From contig OY540813.1 of assembly GCA_961205875.1 (NCBI GenBank), positions 31,839,001 through 31,903,000 of the forward strand: DNA of 64,000 nt. The letters run 5' to 3'. A program made the translations under genes and the position numbers. Shown here in pieces: positions 57,657-64,000 of the stretch; position 1 is the stretch's first letter; each line of letters begins with the position of its first letter. This DNA is from Sialis fuliginosa. Lineage: Eukaryota; Arthropoda; Insecta; Megaloptera; Sialidae. Under the pieces are notes generated by a model. It was not told the DNA's origin and searched no databases. It worked only from the letters and a program-made list of their open reading frames with translations.

Positions 57657-58012
57657 GCATGGTTACATGCATTTCATGCGCTGATTTCTTTAATTTGGGT
57701 AAATGTATTTACCATATTAAAGTATTCTTTATGCTTAATAATTCCAAAATTTGATCAGTTTTGGAATAATTCCAAAGCTCATATTTTTTTAGATTAATAT
57801 TTGACACAAAGAGTAATTACAATAAGATACTATTGTATTATCTTATTGTAATTATTCTCTGTTGCCAAATTTAATATAAAAAATTATGAGTTTTGGAATT
57901 ATTCCAAAACTGATCAAATTTTGGATTATTTGGTGTAAAGAATACTTTCAATAAGGTAAAAGTACATCTATTCAAATTAAATAAACCAGTTCTTGAAATG
58001 CATTAACTATGC
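57657..58012. repeat. About 350-bp palindrome in the right part of the CACTA-type element
   Basis: The arms include AATTCCAAAATTTGATCAGT and TTTTGGAATAATTCCAAAGC, answered by near-perfect complements. The centre AATTACAATAAGATA-CTA-TTGTATTATC lies at about 57835. A long strong stem with almost no loop. Confidence 0.85.
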
Positions 58013-58369
58013 TCTTTAGCCAAAGAAATTATATTATTAATGTCAATAAAGTATTATTTATTTGAAAGAAATACTTCTTAATTTACAAGAACCCCTATAT
58101 TTATCCTATAACTCCTTTAATCCTCATAAAGAAATGTTTATTAGAGAAGATTATGTGAATAATGTGAGCCATTAAACATTTTATGAAATGAAAGAACTAA
58201 ATCAATAAATGAATTATATAATTGTTTAAATCAAACAATTATTTTATAATTTTAATGAAATTCGACAGAACAATTAATACATAGTTATTTATTTTCATAA
58301 AATATTTTTTTTAATTTAAAGAATATTTCATTGAAAAAATAATCCGATTCATTTGATTCATATGTTGTT

Positions 58370-59245
58370 TATTTCAGTTGAACAAATATTTTATAATTTT
58401 AAAGAAATTTGACATACAAGTTATAACATAGATATTAAGTTTCATAAAATATTTTTTTCCATTTAAAAAATATTTCATTGAAAAAATCTGACTTATTTGA
58501 TTCATAAATTGTTTGTTGCAGTTAAACAAATATTTTATAATTTTTAAGAAATTTGACATACAAGTTATAACATAGATATTAAGTTTCATAAAATATTTTT
58601 TTCCATTTAAAAAATATTTCATTGAAAAAAGAATCCGACTTATTTGATTCATAAATTGTTTATTGCAGTTGAACAAATATTTTATAATTTTTAAGAAATT
58701 TGACATACAAGTTATAACACAAATATTAGGTTTCATCAAATATTTTTTTCGATTTAAAAAATATTTCATTGAAAAAAGAATCCGACTTATTTGATTTATA
58801 AATTGTTTATTGCAGTTGAACAAATATTTTATAATTTTTAAGAAATTTGACATACAAGTTATAACACAAATATTAGGTTTCATAAAATATTTTTTTCGAT
58901 TTAAAAAATATTTCATTGAAAAAAGAATCCGACTTATTTGATTTATAAATTGTTTATTGCAGTTGAACAAATATTTTATAATTTTTAAGAAATTTGACAT
59001 ACAAGTTATAACACAAATATTAGGTTTCATAAAATATTTTTTTCGATTTAAAAAATATTTCATTGAAAAAAGAATCCGACTTATTTGATTTATAAATTGT
59101 TTATTGCAGTTGAACAAATATTTTATAATTTTTAAGAAATTTGACATACAAGTTATAACATAGATATTAAGTTTCATAAAATATTTTTTTCGATTTAAAA
59201 AATATTTCATTGAAAAAATAATTCGAATTATTTGATTCATAAGTT
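58370..59245 (-). repeat. Right subterminal satellite, 147-bp unit, six copies
   Basis: The anchor GACATACAAGTTATAAC occurs at 58411, 58555, 58702, 58849, 58996 and 59143 (spacing 144, then 147). Each unit contains ATTTCATTGAAAAAA, the complement of the CAATGAAAT motif of the left array. Otherwise the two satellites are unrelated. Because 147 is a multiple of three, a minus-strand frame of 288 codons stays open through the array. This is an artefact of the period, not a gene. Confidence 0.93.
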
Positions 59246-59481
59246 GTATAATTCAGTTGAGTAATTATTAATTGAAATTATAAATTTGATATCCATTTGA
59301 AGAAAACTTTGTTCGATGTAATGAATTATTTATTGTATTTATAATTTCTTATTTAAATCAATTATCTTAAATCTTTCTTTTAAATAAACTATTTCATTAA
59401 GTTCATCAAATAATTTTATGGATGCTATTCAATGAAATTATTTTATTGACTGAAAGAAATATTCTTTGGCCACAAGAAATA

Positions 59482-59493
59482 TTTTTCTCAGTG
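59482..59493 (-). repeat. Right terminal inverted repeat of the CACTA-type element
   Basis: TTTTTCTCAGTG followed by TA. Complement CACTGAGAAAAA, identical to the left end over 12 bp. Confidence 0.88.
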
Positions 59494-59592
59494 TAGATAA
59501 TATTCTTCATAATATCGAGTTATCTTTCAGTTTCCGACATCTATATATTAATACGTGAACATCGAAAATTGTTGTACGCTTTTTTGATATTT

Positions 59593-60015
59593 ATTATAAA
59601 AAGAGGTGAATGAAACTTATATCATTCGAAAGGTACTATGCCATAGATGTGAACAAAAAAATCATATGTGTATTTTGCCGTTAAGGTAGGTAAAATAAAG
59701 TTAATATACACACATGATTTCCCCTCTCGCGGTTTGTTTATTTCCCCTGGCATCGTTCAACAGCACAGCAATACTAGCGCCACCAAGGGGCAAAAAATGA
59801 ATAGTTTTGGGTTTCTGTCAAACGTAGAGAATGCGCAGAGAGATTTCAATCCGCGTTCAATTGCAGTGTTTTTATTTTGAAATTTTTGTTGTAAAAGCAG
59901 GTTAAGTTAGGTTAGGCTAGGTACTGTGCCATAAAAATGTACAATAAAAAATCATATGTGTGTGTTGCCGTTAAGAAAGGTAAAATACTGGTCGAATTTC
60001 GACCATAGGCGATAC
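59593..60015 (+). repeat. Dispersed repeat with internal 85-bp direct duplication
   Basis: The block GGTACTATGCCATAGATGTG ... TTGCCGTTAAGGTAGGTAAA (59630-59695) recurs in diverged form at 59920-59985. It ends near a CGAATTTCGACCATAGGCGA segment. A shortened reverse copy is at 34222-34430. It begins about 100 bp outside the CACTA-type element. Confidence 0.7.
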
Positions 60016-60030
60016 TAGTTTTTATAAAAA

Positions 60031-60117
60031 CACGGAGAAAAATGGGTAAAAATGGATAGTAAATTTTCATTTAGGAATTTTAATTTTCCTAAAATTTGAG
60101 TTCCATTTTTATCCGTG
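60031..60117. repeat. 87-bp MITE-like hairpin
   Basis: CACGGAGAAAAATGG at 60031 and CCATTTTTATCCGTG ending at 60117 are inverted. A second inner pair (TTAGGAATTTTAA / TTTTCCTAAAA) fills the middle. Confidence 0.65.
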
Positions 60118-62800
60118 TACATTCCAGAACAATAATATATCTGAAAGTTTTGTAAGCCGATCCTGGCGCGGTCAGCGACATTACAGCATCCAGAGCCGGA
60201 TCAGAGGTGGATCACTACTAAACTAACTACTATCTATCTATACACCACTACTGTATTTACGGCGTCAGGGTCATCACCAATGCGTTATTTATGTCTGACA
60301 GTCGCGTCACCGACATGCATCGAAACACCAGACAGTGGCTATATGCTTATTCTTTTGACGTACACATTTTCCGTATAATATGTCATATACTGACTTGTAC
60401 GTTTTGTAAGTATTTTGTAAGTTTTTTTTTTTTATTCAGAATACTGTAAAATCAATCGAAACCGTATATTTATCTTTGTTTTGTTTTTAAATGATATTCT
60501 AACAATAGTTTACAAATTGAAAATATTTTTTTGTTTATAGAAGATGTTAAAAATGTCGGGTGTACATATAACAACTCAAGTCTTTTCAAGTGTGGTTTAC
60601 TGATAAATAAGAATGAGCTCAAAACGAGGTTATTTGATCTTGGCTCAAATCGTAACATCAATAAACATGTTTTATATCACAATACAAGCTAAAATACATT
60701 AATCTTGTGTTGCGTTTGTTTGTACGCCATCACAACACATTCGCTTAACACAAATAAACGCACCACCACCACTAACTCCAACCATCCATCTTCGTTTTAA
60801 TTTATATTAGGAGGCTGTTGTTCAGTCACATTTATTTACATTTCGCAACAAATATTAATAAAGCTATTTGTTTTGTTTATTACCTCTACTGCAAAGCGTT
60901 TTCCGGTTTTGTTTTTATTTTAAGGAAATTTTAGAACTGAAAAGTATGAGTGAAAGCCAGAAAAATTCTGGATGCAATTGAATGACTTTGTTTTGGAATT
61001 CAATTAAAAAAAAAACATCTGCCAAGTAAATGCATAGTGCTTCTTCGTGTTAAATTCACCAAAGGTAGTTAATTATTCAACAATTTAAATAAAAACCGAT
61101 AGTGTTTATATAAATTGCCTGGAATTGCTTAACCATTTTACTAAAAAATATTAGTTCGAAATTTTTCTTAAAATGCACCTGAATATTTTTTCATATATTT
61201 TTAATTTTTGACAATTTCAATCTAAATCTTTTATGCAAATGTCAAAATGACATTTAAAACGTCAAAATGACATTTAAATCGTCAAAAGAACATTTAAATC
61301 GTCAAAATGACATTTAATATATCCAATCAAATATCAATTTAGAAAAACAAAACACGAATTTTTAAAATAAATTGAGATAAATCTTTTTAAGGGAATATTT
61401 TACAACAAACGTTGTAGACCCATATTATAGGAAATTTAATGCTCTACAAAAAATATTCTATAAAATTTTCACGTAACATGTGTCGTTCTTGAGATATCTT
61501 GAAAAAAATAATATTTTGGGGTGTCACCCCTCCCCCTTACATACGATTTTGATGATTTTGAAATGGGACCGTCCTCAAGCCCAGACCCAACCATACGAAT
61601 AAGTTTCAATAATATCGGTTCAGTGGTTCATGAGTTATGCGTCTGTCACAGGCGATTTTCTCTGAAACTATTCGACGTAAAAATATGAAATTTAACAGCT
61701 AACCATATCCTGTAGGATAAATGCGTATTTTTTTTTTTCAAAATTTGTTTAATTTGTTGTTTTATAAATTAAAAAACAATTCCGGCTTCAACGAGTTAAT
61801 GCATTTTTTGAAACATTTTTCGAAAAAAAAACGCTTAAAAATTGCTGTCCCCACCCTTATCAACAAAAGAATTGCTTAGAAAAATCTGAAAAAACATGAA
61901 CATTAAGAATTAGGTGTAAATTGAACCGAAATTATTAAATTTGCTTGTTTGAAACCTTACTATTTTTTTGTTGAGCAAAACGTGTAGGAGATGATACCAA
62001 AAGGAATAGGTTAAAATATTATTGAAATTAATAAGAGAGTACCTTTAGGGTGCAAATAAGTTATACAAATAATAATTATTGTGAATTTTAGTTTTATTTT
62101 GGAATAATTCGTTTTTAAACTTTTTTTTCAATACTTAAAATGCCATTTTCCATTTTTTACCCCTCCAAGGGTTGTACACCCGCTATCGATGCACGCACAA
62201 AGTTGTTACTCTTTGGGCTTTGAAACAAGACCACATTAATGATTTTTCTGAATTCTCATATTAATATGACAATTTTTAACAAAACTGTGTTACATTGAAA
62301 AAGTGTCCCACTTATTGTGACAAGCAGTGAAAACAATTTTCGGATTTTTTTTAATTGTGCTATGAGACCTTCCTCCGTGTCAAATTTCGAGATTTTAGGT
62401 CAACGGGAAGTATCCTATACTATAAGTTTTGATGATCAGTCAGTGAGTTAGTCTCTCAGTATAAAAAAAATACGCTTTGAAAGGTCGTATCATTTTATTG
62501 TATTAAGTTAGAAACCTGTTATTTTTACAGGACTAAGCTGTTGACCTTAGTATTTGATATTAATTTCAACTTGATATCTCTATCTGTTCCTGAGAAAAAG
62601 AGTTTTGACGGACGGATAGACAGACGGACAATAAAGTGATCCTATAAGGGTTCTGTTTTTTTCATTTTGAGATACGGAACTTTACATATGTTTAAAGTTG
62701 AACTATTTTTAGTTTATAATAATACTAAGAGTCTAATATTTTTATTTAACAAGATTTGAAATTATATGACAATCAAAATATTAATGCAAAGATAAGCATA
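60118..62800. other. 5' intron, no gene; short tandem repeat and element tails
   Basis: GC-richer DNA at 60150-60350 has no open frame of note. 61570-61670 carries the complement of the tail type seen near 20140. 62580-62660 (GACGGACGGATAGACAGACG then TATAAGGGTTCTG) looks like the end of a widespread insect repeat. No splice-bounded coding exon was found, including none for the missing MYPT N-terminus. Confidence 0.5.
61237..61322 (+). repeat. Short tandem repeat, about 20 bp x 4
   Basis: Four units of CGTCAAAATGACATTTAAAT with minor changes. Each unit contains the small palindrome GTCAAAATGAC. AT-rich, no known function. Confidence 0.85.
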
Positions 62801-63197
62801 ACTTCAAACCAAGGTATACAAAGACAAGGTAGTCTCAATAGCTAATTCTTTTATTAACGAAAATTGGTACCTACACTTTAAGAAACCAATGAATGCAGTT
62901 GCCATTTTGAAGTTATTTGCGTAAAAATAGTTTTTCGCCCCTTTCACCCCCTGTAAAACTACCCTGCACCCCTTGGTCGACTACACTCATCAGTTTCTTT
63001 AAGTGTAGGTACTAAACTATCTATACCAATTTTCGTTGATAAAGGAATTATTGTGTTCGAAAAATCTATTTTTACTGTACTAATTATACATTTATAACAT
63101 TTGAGTATATCCCGTGGTGACGTAATTCCCGCGCCAACGCTGATTGGTCAAGGAGCTATTGAGACTACCTTGTCTTTATATACATTGACTTCAAATG
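62801..63197. repeat. 397-bp inverted-repeat element
   Basis: TATACAAAGACAAGGTAGTC then TCAATAGCT at the left pairs with AGCTATTGAGACTACCTTGT then CTTTATATA at the right. An inner pair (ACGAAAATTGGTACCTACAC and its diverged complement) lies inside. Non-coding. Confidence 0.78.
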
Positions 63198-64000
63198 AGA
63201 GTAATGGATAAACATGAAGGTGTACTGTAATTAAAGAGGTATACATTTATCGAGTACACTTTAAGAAAGGTTTTACTATACCCAGAAACTAATAATCATA
63301 CTTAATATAAGGTCAGTTTCAAAAATAAAGTTCAACATATTTTCCCGATAAGAATTTAATACCTATAAAGAAAACATTTCAAGACTTGAACAATATTCAT
63401 TAGCAAGTATTACATAATAAAAAAAATTTACGACCTGATAAAAAAAAACTTCAATGTCACTATTTTTATCCAATGAATGCATTATGCACATTATACTGCA
63501 TCATTGAGTAAAGAATAACAAGAGAAACAACGCAATGTATTTTGATGAAACGGGGACGATGTTCCAAGCTCTAGATGGCAGCACTCAAGCCATCTTACAA
63601 TCGGAACTTGAACTAACTTATTATCCAAGATACAAAATTATCCGTCCCGTACCCCTCGCTTGACAGCTCGCTAAGCTTAAGCTCCGCCTTTACCCAAACC
63701 AGTTTAATGTATTTATTACTATTTTCTGTTCATGTTAATGTAAACATCGACGCTTAACTATTCACACGTTGTGACTTGTGATTCGTATTATTCATATACA
63801 TATAAAAGAATATACTGAGCATAGAAAGAGAGGCGTCGGTCTCACACTAGAAGATAGAATATGTTAAATGAGATGGTGTGATCTGCGCATGTTCTTTAAT
63901 ACTTGAACACTATTGGTTGTTATACTGCATATGGCGGTATAATCCTATAATGACGTTTAGTGAAAAAGAACATAATTGATGAGAAAATGAAACAAACATT
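63198..64000. other. Right edge of window: nothing recognised
   Basis: AT-rich with GC-richer patches (63540-63710), no open frame of note and no recognisable exon. Presumably still the 5' intron of MYPT. Confidence 0.5.

Larger units (their letters stand above)
44659..59493 (+). mobile_element. Apparently intact CACTA/CMC-type DNA transposon, 14.8 kb
   Basis: Starts CACTGAGAAAAA (44659-44670) and ends TTTTTCTCAGTG (59482-59493): 12-bp perfect inverted termini, each next to TA (44657-44658, 59494-59495). CACTA/CACTG ends define the CMC group (CACTA, Mirage, Chapaev). A 2-bp TA duplication is shorter than the usual 3 bp of CACTA and recalls Mirage. From left: 257-bp subterminal satellite, SAM-domain gene, transposase gene, palindromes, 147-bp subterminal satellite. 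Both genes are uninterrupted. It lies in the 5' intron of MYPT, in the opposite orientation. Confidence 0.87.

Noticed and set aside
58374..59240. 288-aa minus-strand frame of six near-identical 49-aa repeats
   Set aside because: It is the translation of the 147-bp right subterminal satellite. It stays open because the period is a multiple of three. No gene signals.
43880..64000. Search for the missing MYPT first exon (RVxF motif and first ankyrin repeats)
   Set aside because: No minus-strand segment with the expected motifs and a donor was found. The exon is presumed to lie beyond the window.

Overview
The window looks like AT-rich animal, most probably insect, nuclear DNA. The signs are a many-exon gene with GT-AG introns, ends of Tc1/mariner, hAT, piggyBac and CACTA-type transposons, and a Helitron-like repeat with ends I associate with insect genomes. 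I cannot name the species. A hemipteran-like, repeat-rich genome is only a guess.

The host gene runs on the minus strand across the left two thirds of the window. Fourteen exons (43879 down to 274) join in frame at GT-AG junctions and give about 857 codons. They encode the middle of a myosin phosphatase targeting subunit (MYPT/PPP1R12, Drosophila Mbs): ankyrin repeats, an acidic serine-rich stretch, Ser/Thr/Pro-rich linkers and the signature RRSTQGVTL phosphorylation site. The first exon (PP1-docking motif and first ankyrin repeats) and the C-terminal exons are outside the window. The intron ahead of the first visible exon is longer than 20 kb.

The most notable object is inside that 5' intron: a 14.8 kb DNA transposon at 44659-59493. 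It has CACTGAGAAAAA inverted termini and a TA target duplication. It carries two intact genes on the plus strand, opposite to the host gene. One is a six-exon, 518-aa SAM-domain protein. The other is an 813-aa zinc-finger DDE-type transposase in one exon. The left end holds a 257-bp satellite and the right end an unrelated 147-bp satellite. Both carry the 9-mer CAATGAAAT in mirror orientation, which is what repeated transposase-binding sites would look like. I read it as a CMC (CACTA/Mirage/Chapaev) element that may still be able to move.

The introns hold about twenty-five other repeats. Many are fold-back palindromes of 0.3-1.5 kb. There are hAT-type elements with exact 8-bp duplications, a piggyBac-type element between TTAA sites, two Helitron-like elements, two decayed mariner pieces, and a palindromic repeat containing a hammerhead-ribozyme-like core (27273-27316). 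No rRNA gene, confident tRNA gene or CRISPR array was seen.
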